Notes under the pieces: generated by a model
What the model saw: the letters and a program-made list of their open reading frames with translations, nothing else
What the model was told of the DNA's origin: nothing
The model's database searches: none
Made by a program: the position numbers and the translations under genes
Part shown: positions 1 through 7,482 of the stretch, one piece after another
Layout of the letters: each line of letters opens with the position of its first letter
Numbering within the stretch: the stretch's first letter is position 1
Assembly: GCA_031409855.1 (NCBI GenBank)
Contig: JANNYA010000086.1
Span: 1 to 26,427, forward strand
DNA length: 26,427 nucleotides
Source: JANNYA01 sp031409855
Lineage (GTDB): Bacteria > Pseudomonadota > Gammaproteobacteria > Xanthomonadales > SZUA-5
Direction of reading: 5' to 3'

Positions 1-158
1 TCGACCTCGAGCAGAACAGGCTCCCGCGCGGCGGCCTTCGGGCATTCGGGATTTTTTTCGTCGGGGATGATCCTCCCGAGTGACTTCTTGCGCGTCTCTA
101 ATTTGTCCGTGGCTGACTGGTCACGGTCCACTAACCCACCGCGCAAGGAATCCGCAAA

Positions 159-518
159 ATGGAGAAGACAACCATGCACAAAATCAGGAACGTAACCGCA
201 TTGATCGCGCTAAGCCTTGCTTCGAGCAGTTATGCACAAACCAACGCTCCGGCCACGATCTTCGAGCACATCAATTTCGGCGGTAACAGCCAGGCTCTGG
301 TTGAGGGCTTGAACGTCGGTCCGCTGGCGCTGGGTAATGACGTCGCCAGTTCGGTCACGGTCAGTCAGTGCTTCAAGGTCACCTTGTACGGGGCCGGGCC
401 AGGGCAAAACGGACCGGAACTGGTGCTGACGGCGGACGACGCGGATCTGATCAACGACAACTTCAACGACATCCTGTCGAATGTGCTCGTGGAACGCGAC
501 CCGAAATGTAGTCGCTGA
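159..518 (+). CDS. Small secreted beta/gamma-crystallin-like protein
   Basis: A 119-residue protein with an N-terminal signal peptide: a basic start (KIRN), a hydrophobic stretch and an Ala-x-Ala-like cleavage site near SSYAQ. The mature part of about 93 residues contains an aromatic/Gly motif (IFEHINFGGNSQAL) and a second half with VTLYGAG and a late NDILSNVLVE strand. This spacing resembles the Greek-key motifs of bacterial beta/gamma-crystallins, which often bind calcium. Two Cys could form a disulfide in the periplasm or outside the cell. Two starts are possible, ATG 159 (AAGGA upstream) and ATG 174 (GGAGAAG upstream); the second gives a more typical signal peptide. It is convergent with nadE. 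The family assignment rests on pattern resemblance and the function is unknown. Confidence 0.7.
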   Translation: MEKTTMHKIRNVTALIALSLASSSYAQTNAPATIFEHINFGGNSQALVEGLNVGPLALGNDVASSVTVSQCFKVTLYGAGPGQNGPELVLTADDADLINDNFNDILSNVLVERDPKCSR

Positions 519-563
519 TGTTTGCAGTCCGGCCAGTCGTGATCGCGCGGTCTGAATGAGCGC

Positions 564-594
564 CAGGGCCTTTCGAGAGATGCGAAAGGCCCTG
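564..594. terminator. Perfect 12-bp hairpin between convergent genes
   Basis: CAGGGCCTTTCG pairs with CGAAAGGCCCTG across a 7-base loop, 46 bases after the crystallin-like stop codon. No T tract follows on either strand, so it may be a non-canonical terminator or an mRNA 3' stabilising hairpin. A second hairpin (GGGGGC/GCCCCC, 611-629) lies between it and the nadE stop. Confidence 0.5.
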
Positions 595-666
595 CCCGAT
601 CAACGCATGTGGGGGCGTCTTTAGCCCCCCGTGCCCCGATGCATCTGCCAGTCGCGAACACCCGCC

Positions 667-2391
667 CTAACTGTCCCGCCCCAACAGTGCCGCAGCACTG
701 CCCACAAACGCTTGCGCGATAGGCATGCGCCAACCGATACCAAATGCGCGGCGCTGGCAGCGGATAATCGGTGGCGCTTGTCGGCGTTTGAACTCGGCGC
801 GCGCAATCAACTTTAATACCCGATCAACGTCGCTCAGTGGCGTTGGCAGTAAAAATGCGCGCAAGGCTGCGGCCTCATCGGGCGCTAAACTCGGGCCTTC
901 AATGGCAAGGCGCAAAATTGCATCAAGCACGGGATAAATCGGTAGCGCGTCGGAATCCTTTTGCCCCGGCGCCAATTCCGCAGAGGGTTCTTTGTCGATA
1001 ATCGCTTGCGGAATTAACTCGCGCCCAGCCTGCTCATTGATCCAGCGCGACAGCGCGTAAACATCCATTTTGTAGAGATCGCCGATCAAATTCAGCCCGC
1101 CGTTCATATCGCCATAAAGTGTGGCGTAGCCGACACTCATCTCCGACTTATTACCGGTGGAAAGCAGCAAATGGCCACTGTGATTAGTCACTTCCATCAG
1201 CATCCGGCCACGCAAACGCGCCTGGATATTTTGTTGCGTCAGCGGGCTGGGAACCGCGCCGTGCGCGCGCTCGAAATCAGCGACGGCGAGTGCAAACTGC
1301 GCTTCAATCGGCGCAGTGCGTAACTCCACACCATAGGCGTTGCACAAACTGACCGAGTCATCGACGGAGCCATCTGAGGAATAGCGCGAAGGCATCGTTA
1401 TCGCCAGCACATTTTCAGGCCCCAAGGCGTGCGCCGCAAGCGCTATGGTTAGGGCGCTATCAATGCCGCCGGAGGAACCCACGATCACTTGCTTGAAGCC
1501 GCATTTGCGCGCGTAGTCACGCAGGCCCAAAGTAATTTGCGTGTGGAAAAATGCCGGTGCGCTGGTGGGTGCTGTGGCTGATTTGCGGTTCGCGGTAAGC
1601 GCGTCGTCGCGCTCAAAATTGACTAAATTGAGATCACGATCAAACTCAAATGTTGCGCTGTCAGACTCAAATGCCGCCAGCTCGGCCTTCAGTTTGCCTT
1701 CGCGGTCGATATAAAACGAGCTGCCATCAAACACAATTTCATCGTTGCCGCCGACCTGGTTGAGCGACAAGATAGCGATTTGATGTCGTGCGGCGGTGCT
1801 TTGAAAACGCGCCACACGTTCGCGGTACTTGCCCAAGTTGCTCGGGCTGGCATTGATGGAAAGAACCATTGCCACGCCGGCATCGCTCAGCTCTTTAATG
1901 GGTACATCATCGTAGTCTAGGTCCGCTTCGTCATTCCAAAGATCCTCGCAAATGGCCAAGCCAATACGGCTACCGTTGATACTGAAAACACCGGCTAAGG
2001 TGCCCGGCTCGAAGTGCCTTGCTTCATCGAAAATATTGTAAGTCGGCAGTAAACGCTTGTGATAGCGATACACCAGCGCGCCGTTTTGCAAAACACAAAG
2101 CGCATTGTGCAATGGCTTGCCGGAACCTAAATTGCGGTCAATAAAACCGGTAATTAGCGCTGCACGTTTGCCGCTAGTTTGCTGCATCAATTCGGCCAGC
2201 GCCTGATCTTGCGCGGCCAAAAATGCAGGTTGAGTTAATAAATCACTGGGGTAATAGCCGCTTAGTGCCAATTCGCTAAAAACTACGGCGTCAGCGCTTT
2301 GCGCGTGATTTGCGTAAATTGTGAGGATTTTTTCGCAGTTGCCGAGAAAGTCACCGACCGTGAAATTGCATTGTGCGAGTACGATTTTCAT
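667..2391 (-). CDS. nadE: Glutamine-dependent NAD+ synthetase
   Basis: 574 residues, two domains. Residues 1 to about 260 are a nitrilase-type glutaminase with the Glu-Lys-Cys triad visible: E40 in FSELALSGYYP, K112 in YHKRLLPTYN and C148 in LAICEDLWND. The rest is the ATP-pyrophosphatase synthetase domain with SGGIDSALT near residue 305 and LLSTGNKSEMSVGYATLYGD downstream. The enzyme amidates deamido-NAD+ to NAD+ using ammonia channelled from glutamine, the last step of NAD biosynthesis, in the cytoplasm. The usual C-terminal motif FKRRQAPP...RRAFG is present, followed by about 13 extra residues (AFVGSAAALLGRDS) compared with what I expect for the family. The ATG at 2391 gives MKIVLAQCNFTVGD, the normal N-terminus. 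Confidence 0.96.
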   Translation of the reverse strand: MKIVLAQCNFTVGDFLGNCEKILTIYANHAQSADAVVFSELALSGYYPSDLLTQPAFLAAQDQALAELMQQTSGKRAALITGFIDRNLGSGKPLHNALCVLQNGALVYRYHKRLLPTYNIFDEARHFEPGTLAGVFSINGSRIGLAICEDLWNDEADLDYDDVPIKELSDAGVAMVLSINASPSNLGKYRERVARFQSTAARHQIAILSLNQVGGNDEIVFDGSSFYIDREGKLKAELAAFESDSATFEFDRDLNLVNFERDDALTANRKSATAPTSAPAFFHTQITLGLRDYARKCGFKQVIVGSSGGIDSALTIALAAHALGPENVLAITMPSRYSSDGSVDDSVSLCNAYGVELRTAPIEAQFALAVADFERAHGAVPSPLTQQNIQARLRGRMLMEVTNHSGHLLLSTGNKSEMSVGYATLYGDMNGGLNLIGDLYKMDVYALSRWINEQAGRELIPQAIIDKEPSAELAPGQKDSDALPIYPVLDAILRLAIEGPSLAPDEAAALRAFLLPTPLSDVDRVLKLIARAEFKRRQAPPIIRCQRRAFGIGWRMPIAQAFVGSAAALLGRDS

Positions 2392-2499
2392 CTGACTATT
2401 TCTCTGCGGATTGATTTGACTGGCTTCAAACGTATCCTAGCCAGATCGAAAACGCGAATCCAGAACGGCATTCAAATGGGTGCGATTCAAACTGGAACC

Positions 2500-2535
2500 C
2501 ACTGGATTCCCGCCAAAAGCATGCGGGAATGACGA
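2500..2535. repeat. REP-like palindromic intergenic repeat
   Basis: An ACTGGATTCCCGC arm, a 9-base loop and a GCGGGAATGACG arm form an 8-bp stem (ATTCCCGC/GCGGGAAT). This matches the style of the widespread proteobacterial repeats carrying TGGATTCCCGC...GCGGGAATGAC. It lies in the 218-base gap between nadE and the antiporter gene. Only one copy is in the window, so the repeat status is inferred from general knowledge. Confidence 0.55.
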
Positions 2536-2609
2536 ATTTGGAGCACCGTCATCGCATCAACTTCAGATTATTGAAAATTATCGGGTCACATCAGTTTGAA
2601 TCGCTCCGT

Positions 2610-4250
2610 TCAAATACTGTAGCGCGCTTCCGCTAGATCTATTTCGCGGCCGATTTTGCGCAGGATCACTTGTTTGGTGCCCTGGCTGCGGCCAAAACGC
2701 ACCACTTCTTCACGCTCGGCACGCAGACCGACGAGACGCAGTTCGTGTTCGACGCGATCAGTGTCGCCATGCTGGGTGGGTTCGCTGGCTTGCGCGGCCA
2801 GCGCATCTTCCCGGGCGTAACGGGCAATGCGGAGTTGATAGCTCGCGATAATGCGGGCGGCGGCATCGTGGTAGAGCTCAAAATCGGCTGCATCGTTCGG
2901 TATCGCTTGCTTTGCCGTGCTCACCGCATGCACGGCGGCCTCGCTTGCAGCGGTGCGCACGCGATTTTCCGCTGCACCGTGCATGGGGTTAGCGGCCAAC
3001 TTCATGCCTTTGAGGATGACGGGCAATCCGACGCTGGCCAGCAATAGTGAAACTAGAATCACGCTCGTCGCCAGGAAAATGGCCAGATCCCGGCCGGGAA
3101 ATGGCACGCCCTCAGAAAGCATCAGCGGCAGGGTCAAAACTCCCGCTAAAGTAATCGTGCCGCGTGCCCCAGCGAAGGACATCGCTAACACCAGCCGCCA
3201 GTAAGGTGTGGCCGGGCCGGCGGCGGTTTGCGCAACAAATACGGATCGCAATGTCAGCCAAACCCAAACAAATCGCAGCGCCGCCAGCGCCAGCACGATC
3301 AGCAATACATAAAGCCCTAACCACCAAGGGTTTTCATGCCCAGCACTTACCACGGTGATCGGTGCAGCGGCAAAAATAGCGGGAATTTGCTCACCTAACA
3401 GCACGAAAATTGTGCCGTTTGCGGCGAACTGCACCATATCCCACACCGCCGTTCTACGAATGCGGGTAATCGCATGCCAGTGGCCGTGCGGCGCAAAACC
3501 CATGGTGATGCCAGCCGCCACCGCCGCCAAAATTCCTGAGCAATGAAAATGCTCGGCGATTAAATACACGCCCGAAGGAATCAGCAGGCTGAGCAATATC
3601 TGCGCGCCGCCATCATCCCCCAGCAACACCGAGGTGCTTGACCATGGCCGGGTGACTAACCAAGTCACGCCGGCACCAATGGCTAGCCCGCCGAGTGCTA
3701 GCCAGATAAAGTTTAAGCCCGCGTTGAGCGGCGAAAATGCGCCAGTCAGCGTCGCAGCCACGGCAAAGCGCATACAGACCAAGCCGGAGGCGTCATTAAA
3801 CAGCGCTTCGCCCTCTAAAATGTGGCGCATGCGCGTGGGTATTGGTGTGCGCGCTGCAATTTGCGACACCGCAATCGGATCGGTCGGTGAAATGACTGCA
3901 GCAAGTGCAAACGCCACCGGTAGCGGCAGCGTTGGAATCAGCCAATGAATTAGAAATCCGACGCCCAGCACCGTAAAAAATACCAAGCCAAAGGCGAGTT
4001 TGAGAATGGTGCCGGCGTCGCGGCGCAGCTCATCTTTCGGAATGCGCCAGCCGTCCAAAAACAGCAGCGGTGGCAATAAAAGCAAGAAAAAAACTTCGGG
4101 ATCAAGCGAAACCGTGGTCAAGCTGGAATAGTAAATCGCCACGCCCAAGCCAATCTGGACAAAGGGCGCGGGCAGGTGCGTAAAGCGCGCAATGGTGCGG
4201 CTAGTAACGACTGCCAACAGCATTACCAGCACAATGCCAGTTACTTCCAT
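2610..4250 (-). CDS. Na+/H+ antiporter, CPA1 family
   Basis: 546 residues. The first ~410 are a polytopic membrane domain of about 12 hydrophobic segments. CPA1 signatures are present: ISPTDPIAVSQI (residues about 117-128), the FNDASGLV ion-binding segment about 30 residues later, and GARGTITLAGVLTLP in the late helices. A cytoplasmic tail of about 130 residues, rich in Ala, Arg and Glu and probably helical, follows. It should exchange Na+ (or K+) for H+ across the inner membrane for pH and salt homeostasis. The start ATG has an AGGA-type ribosome site. It is the last gene of a closely spaced minus-strand group with the glycine-zipper and CBS genes (68 and 58 base gaps), which suggests shared stress-related expression. 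Ion specificity cannot be read from the sequence. Confidence 0.93.
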   Translation of the reverse strand: MEVTGIVLVMLLAVVTSRTIARFTHLPAPFVQIGLGVAIYYSSLTTVSLDPEVFFLLLLPPLLFLDGWRIPKDELRRDAGTILKLAFGLVFFTVLGVGFLIHWLIPTLPLPVAFALAAVISPTDPIAVSQIAARTPIPTRMRHILEGEALFNDASGLVCMRFAVAATLTGAFSPLNAGLNFIWLALGGLAIGAGVTWLVTRPWSSTSVLLGDDGGAQILLSLLIPSGVYLIAEHFHCSGILAAVAAGITMGFAPHGHWHAITRIRRTAVWDMVQFAANGTIFVLLGEQIPAIFAAAPITVVSAGHENPWWLGLYVLLIVLALAALRFVWVWLTLRSVFVAQTAAGPATPYWRLVLAMSFAGARGTITLAGVLTLPLMLSEGVPFPGRDLAIFLATSVILVSLLLASVGLPVILKGMKLAANPMHGAAENRVRTAASEAAVHAVSTAKQAIPNDAADFELYHDAAARIIASYQLRIARYAREDALAAQASEPTQHGDTDRVEHELRLVGLRAEREEVVRFGRSQGTKQVILRKIGREIDLAEARYSI

Positions 4251-4318
4251 GCGCGAGGATTCCTGGTGTTATTGGAAAAATTCGTCATCGCAGCGCGCCC
4301 AAAACAGAGCCGTCAAGC

Positions 4319-4906
4319 TTATGCAGGCAATGGCTGCAACAGCAGACGTGGATTAAAATCAATCCAGACGCCGTTGCTTAACGTGCCTTCGCGTAGCTCG
4401 AGATCATGCCCGCCATGCGAATGCAAAATTCGCTTGGCAGTATCTTGCTTCACCTCGTCGTCGGCGATCACCGCAACCAAAATACCCGATTGCCGATGCC
4501 GCGCTTTTTGCATGGCCATCACCGACGCTTCCGCTGCCTTGCTGTCAGCCGCTTCCATGCTACCCAAAGCCCCATACAGCGAACCACCATAGGCGCCCAC
4601 GCCCAAAGCCGCTGCAGCCACCATTGGCCCTAAAACTGGCAGCGTCGCCAATGCCACCGCGACGCCAATCGCGCCACCCACTGCGGCGCCCGACAGTGCG
4701 CCGTCCGCTGCCTCCGGTGCTGCGGTGGCCGCAGCATCGAGTGCTACAACCGTGCCTTCGCTGGTGTGGGTATCGGTATCGTGCCCAGGAATGTCGACGG
4801 AGAAACAACTGGTCTGCGCAGCGGTAAAACCGGTGCTCAATAAGTCCGTTACGGCGCGCTTAGCCGCGTTCAAATCTTGAAAATTGCCATTAATGATCGT
4901 ATTCAT
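4319..4906 (-). CDS. Glycine-zipper general-stress-type protein
   Basis: 195 residues from the ATG at 4906, which has AAAGGAA just upstream; a longer reading to 5014 would overlap the CBS gene and has no support. Residues 1-50 (NGNFQDLNAAKRAVTDLLSTGF...) resemble the alpha/beta N-terminal module of YflT/17M-type stress proteins. Residues about 65-115 are a Gly/Ala-rich hydrophobic segment (GALSGAAVGGAIGVAVALA, then ALGVGAYGGSLYGALGSME), a glycine zipper that could insert in or span a membrane. The C-terminal part (SGILVAVIADDEVKQDTAKRIL) looks like an alpha/beta subdomain that packs on the first. It probably shares a transcript with the CBS gene upstream and the antiporter downstream. No biochemical function is known to me. 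Confidence 0.8.
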   Translation of the reverse strand: MNTIINGNFQDLNAAKRAVTDLLSTGFTAAQTSCFSVDIPGHDTDTHTSEGTVVALDAAATAAPEAADGALSGAAVGGAIGVAVALATLPVLGPMVAAAALGVGAYGGSLYGALGSMEAADSKAAEASVMAMQKARHRQSGILVAVIADDEVKQDTAKRILHSHGGHDLELREGTLSNGVWIDFNPRLLLQPLPA

Positions 4907-4964
4907 GGTGTGATTCCTTTTCTCAATAAAAATTAAAAGCGACACTGGTAGGTGCTGGGTCGCA

Positions 4965-5417
4965 TCACTGATAGCCAATGCCCAGCACGTAATCGCGCAG
5001 CAAGGCCTCCTCATATTTTTCTTCTTTGAGCATCGCGCTCAGGGCGTCGTGCGCATTGATGACGCCCAGCGGTATGCCCTTGGCGTCCAGCACCGGTATA
5101 TGCACCAAGTGGCGGGCTTTCATCATCGCCAAGACCTGGGTCAAATCATCATCCGGGCCGCAAAAAACGACCTCGGTGTTCATTATGTCTTTGGCACGCG
5201 AATTGGCGCTGACGGTGGAGGGCTGTGCGATGTGCGTAACTAGATTCGTTTTAGTAATCACGCCCGCCATCGCGCCGTGCGCGGCACATACCACGACTAA
5301 GCTGACCTGCTCGCGGGTCAATAACTTTGCGACGTCTTGCAAAATGGTGTCGGTGCTGGCCGTGGCTAATCTGAGCTTGGATGTGGCTTCAATACTGTTG
5401 ACCAGTTTGGTATTCAT
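4965..5417 (-). CDS. Tandem CBS-domain protein
   Basis: 150 residues made almost entirely of two CBS motifs. The first covers about residues 8-70 (TILQDVAKLLTREQVSLVVV then MAGVITKTNLV) and the second about 75-135 (AKDIMNTEVVFC, LTQVLAMMKARHLVHIPVLD, PLGVINAHDAL). Pairs like this (Bateman modules) bind adenine nucleotides and usually regulate a partner; as a stand-alone protein it may sense energy or ionic strength. It precedes the glycine-zipper protein and the antiporter, so regulation of stress or ion transport is a reasonable inference. The ATG at 5417 is preceded by a strong hairpin that contains the likely ribosome site. Confidence 0.9.
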   Translation of the reverse strand: MNTKLVNSIEATSKLRLATASTDTILQDVAKLLTREQVSLVVVCAAHGAMAGVITKTNLVTHIAQPSTVSANSRAKDIMNTEVVFCGPDDDLTQVLAMMKARHLVHIPVLDAKGIPLGVINAHDALSAMLKEEKYEEALLRDYVLGIGYQ

Positions 5418-5424
5418 GGCAGTG

Positions 5425-5448
5425 TTCCCATCGTTTCAACAATGGGAA
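5425..5448 (-). promoter_or_regulatory. Leader hairpin masking the CBS gene ribosome site
   Basis: In the minus-strand mRNA, TTCCCATTG pairs with CGATGGGAA (9 bp, one G-U) around the loop TTGAAA. The right arm carries GGGAA, seven bases before the ATG at 5417, so folding would hide the only plausible Shine-Dalgarno sequence. Read on the plus strand the stem is followed by TTTT, so a weak terminator is the alternative, but no plus-strand gene ends nearby. Confidence 0.45.
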
Positions 5449-5544
5449 TTTTCACCGCAATCAACATTGCTGGTCTGTGCGCTAGCGCGCTTAGGGCATT
5501 GCCCGCGTCAAGCCTGAATTGGCCAGACGCGGATAACGATTCGC

Positions 5545-7386
5545 TCAGCGCTTTTGCGCCGCAATCCAACGATCAATCTTAGTTTCCAGGATCGCCAGCG
5601 GCACCGAGCCATCTTGCAAGACTTCGGCATGGAAGGCTTTGATGTCAAATTTGTCGCCCAAAGCCGCTGTTGCGCGTTTGCGCAATTCTTGAATTTTCAG
5701 CTCGCCAATTTTGTATGCCAGCGCTTGCCCAGGAATAGCGATGTAGCGTTCCGCTTCAGATACCGCTTCGGTTTCACTAGAGGCGGAGTTTTCCAGCATA
5801 TAGCTAATCACTTGTTCGCGCGTCCAACCTTTGCTGTGCAGGCCGGTATCGACGACCAGGCGAATTGCGCGCCAGAGTTCGGCTTGCAATCGGCCAAAGT
5901 ATTGATACGGGTCGGTGTAGACACCAATTTCCTTGCCCAAGGATTCCGCATACAGGCCCCAGCCTTCGGCAAACGCGGTTTCGCCACCGAAACGCCGGAA
6001 CTTAGGCAGGCTGGTCAGCTCTTGCTGTAGCGCAATCTGGAAGTGATGGCCGGGAATAGCCTCGTGCAAGAACAAAGACTCCATGTCCCAGATCGTGCGC
6101 GACGGTAAGTCGTAAGTATTGACGTAAAATAAGCCCGGGCGTTTGCCGTCTTCGCTTGGCCCTTGATAGCTGCCGCCGGAGGAACTAGCCGCGCGGTAGG
6201 CTTCAATAGGGCGAATCTCAAATGCGGCTTTGGGCGTCAGTGAAAACAGCTTCGGCACACCCGCTTCGGTGCGCGCACGCAAGGCGTTATAGGCGTCAAG
6301 TAAGTCTTTCTCAGTTTTAAATTTGAATTCATCGCCGGTGGTCACGTACTTAAAGAAGGCTTTTAAGTCACCTTTGAATTTGACTTCTTGCATGACCGCC
6401 TGCATTTCGCCCTGGATGCGCGCTACTTCGTCAAGCCCGATTTGGTGAATCGCGGCCGGAGCAAGATCGGTGGTGGTACTGGTTTTTGCATTGAAGGCAT
6501 ACCAAGCCTCGCCATCGGGAAGTGCTGCATAGGCAACGCTATCGCGGCAGGCGGCGATATATTCGTCTTTAATAAAAGCATGCAAACGTTGATATGCGGG
6601 GGTGATTTGCGCCTCAATGAGTTTTCGGTAGGAATCGGTGAAGCGCTTTTTATCAGCGTCAGAAAATTCCTTTGGCATATTTGTTATTGGGCCCCAAAAC
6701 ACCGAGCTTTCCGTTTTGCCTTTAATGAAAGATTCAAGTTGAGGCAGCACTTTGTTCATCAACACCTTGGGCTGCACCACACCAGCTTTCATGCCTTCAC
6801 GCATGTTGGCAATCGCGGTATCAAATAGCGCGGGTGCGGCATTGGCGCGCACCAACCAGTCGTCGTAGTCCTTGACGGTCACGAAAGGCTGCGCGCTTTT
6901 TCCCGAGCCTAGCTGCGCTAAAAATTGCGTGAAATTACTGAACTGATCAATGGGCTGCATCCAGCCTGGAAATCGTTCGCTTTCCAGGCTCAGCTTACGC
7001 TCACGCACAAAAATATCGTAAGACAAGCGCGCCTGACCATCCAGTGCGGACGCGTCGATGGCGCTGACAGTATGCAGCCATTTCTGATCGAAATCATGTT
7101 GCTCTTTACGCGATTCGGCGCTAAAAAAATTCGGCAAGCGGTCGTTGTAGCGCGGATCCCCGACAAAGGTTGCCTGAATCGGATTGCGCTCCAGCGACGC
7201 TTCCCAATACTCACCATAAAGCTTTTCTAGTTCTGTAGTAATAGCTTTCGCGTCGGGTTGCACCTGCACTGCGGGCACAGGGGTGTTGGTTTTAGTTTCA
7301 ACGACGGTGTTGGCAGATTCGTCTGAGCCGCAAGCAGCCAGGGCGATAGCAATTGCAATAGCGAAAGGTAAACGTCGGGCGTACAT
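5545..7386 (-). CDS. DUF885 family lipoprotein, putative metallo-hydrolase
   Basis: 613 residues, close to the usual DUF885 length. The N-terminus is a lipoprotein signal (ALAAC, C19 the lipidated residue), followed by a short linker, so the protein should be anchored in the envelope. The family motif HEAIPGHHFQIA is present at about residues 441-452, with a later GGETAFAEGWGLYAESL segment that supplies the conserved Glu. DUF885 proteins are alpha-helical and resemble zinc carboxypeptidases of the M32 type; peptidase activity is inferred, not shown. The ATG at 7386 has AGGAT upstream. It is followed on the same strand by the CBS gene after a 127-base gap. Confidence 0.9.
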   Translation of the reverse strand: MYARRLPFAIAIAIALAACGSDESANTVVETKTNTPVPAVQVQPDAKAITTELEKLYGEYWEASLERNPIQATFVGDPRYNDRLPNFFSAESRKEQHDFDQKWLHTVSAIDASALDGQARLSYDIFVRERKLSLESERFPGWMQPIDQFSNFTQFLAQLGSGKSAQPFVTVKDYDDWLVRANAAPALFDTAIANMREGMKAGVVQPKVLMNKVLPQLESFIKGKTESSVFWGPITNMPKEFSDADKKRFTDSYRKLIEAQITPAYQRLHAFIKDEYIAACRDSVAYAALPDGEAWYAFNAKTSTTTDLAPAAIHQIGLDEVARIQGEMQAVMQEVKFKGDLKAFFKYVTTGDEFKFKTEKDLLDAYNALRARTEAGVPKLFSLTPKAAFEIRPIEAYRAASSSGGSYQGPSEDGKRPGLFYVNTYDLPSRTIWDMESLFLHEAIPGHHFQIALQQELTSLPKFRRFGGETAFAEGWGLYAESLGKEIGVYTDPYQYFGRLQAELWRAIRLVVDTGLHSKGWTREQVISYMLENSASSETEAVSEAERYIAIPGQALAYKIGELKIQELRKRATAALGDKFDIKAFHAEVLQDGSVPLAILETKIDRWIAAQKR

Positions 7387-7482
7387 GGGCAGATCCTAAA
7401 AATAAAAAGGGTGTGAAGACGCGCACGATAGTTGCACCAAGCCGCGTTTACATGGGCCGAAGGTATCGCTGCGGCCTTTTCC

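Noticed and set aside
20..60. Possible terminator ending in a T7 run at the window start
   Set aside because: Only a weak GCC-TTCG-GGC stem, not adjacent to the T run, and the upstream gene is outside the window.
107..126. CCGTG...CACGG dyad upstream of the crystallin-like gene
   Set aside because: Five-base arms are common by chance in GC-rich DNA; no promoter elements frame it.
365..733. 122-residue minus-strand reading frame over the crystallin-like gene
   Set aside because: It runs antisense across the better supported secreted protein and the hairpin region and has no family-like features.
2593..2618. TTTGAA/TTCAAA hairpin at the antiporter stop
   Set aside because: Short A-T stem with no T tract on the minus strand; not convincing as a terminator.
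4907..5014. N-terminal extension of the glycine-zipper protein
   Set aside because: It overlaps the CBS gene end; ATG 4906 has a good ribosome site and a sensible N-terminus.
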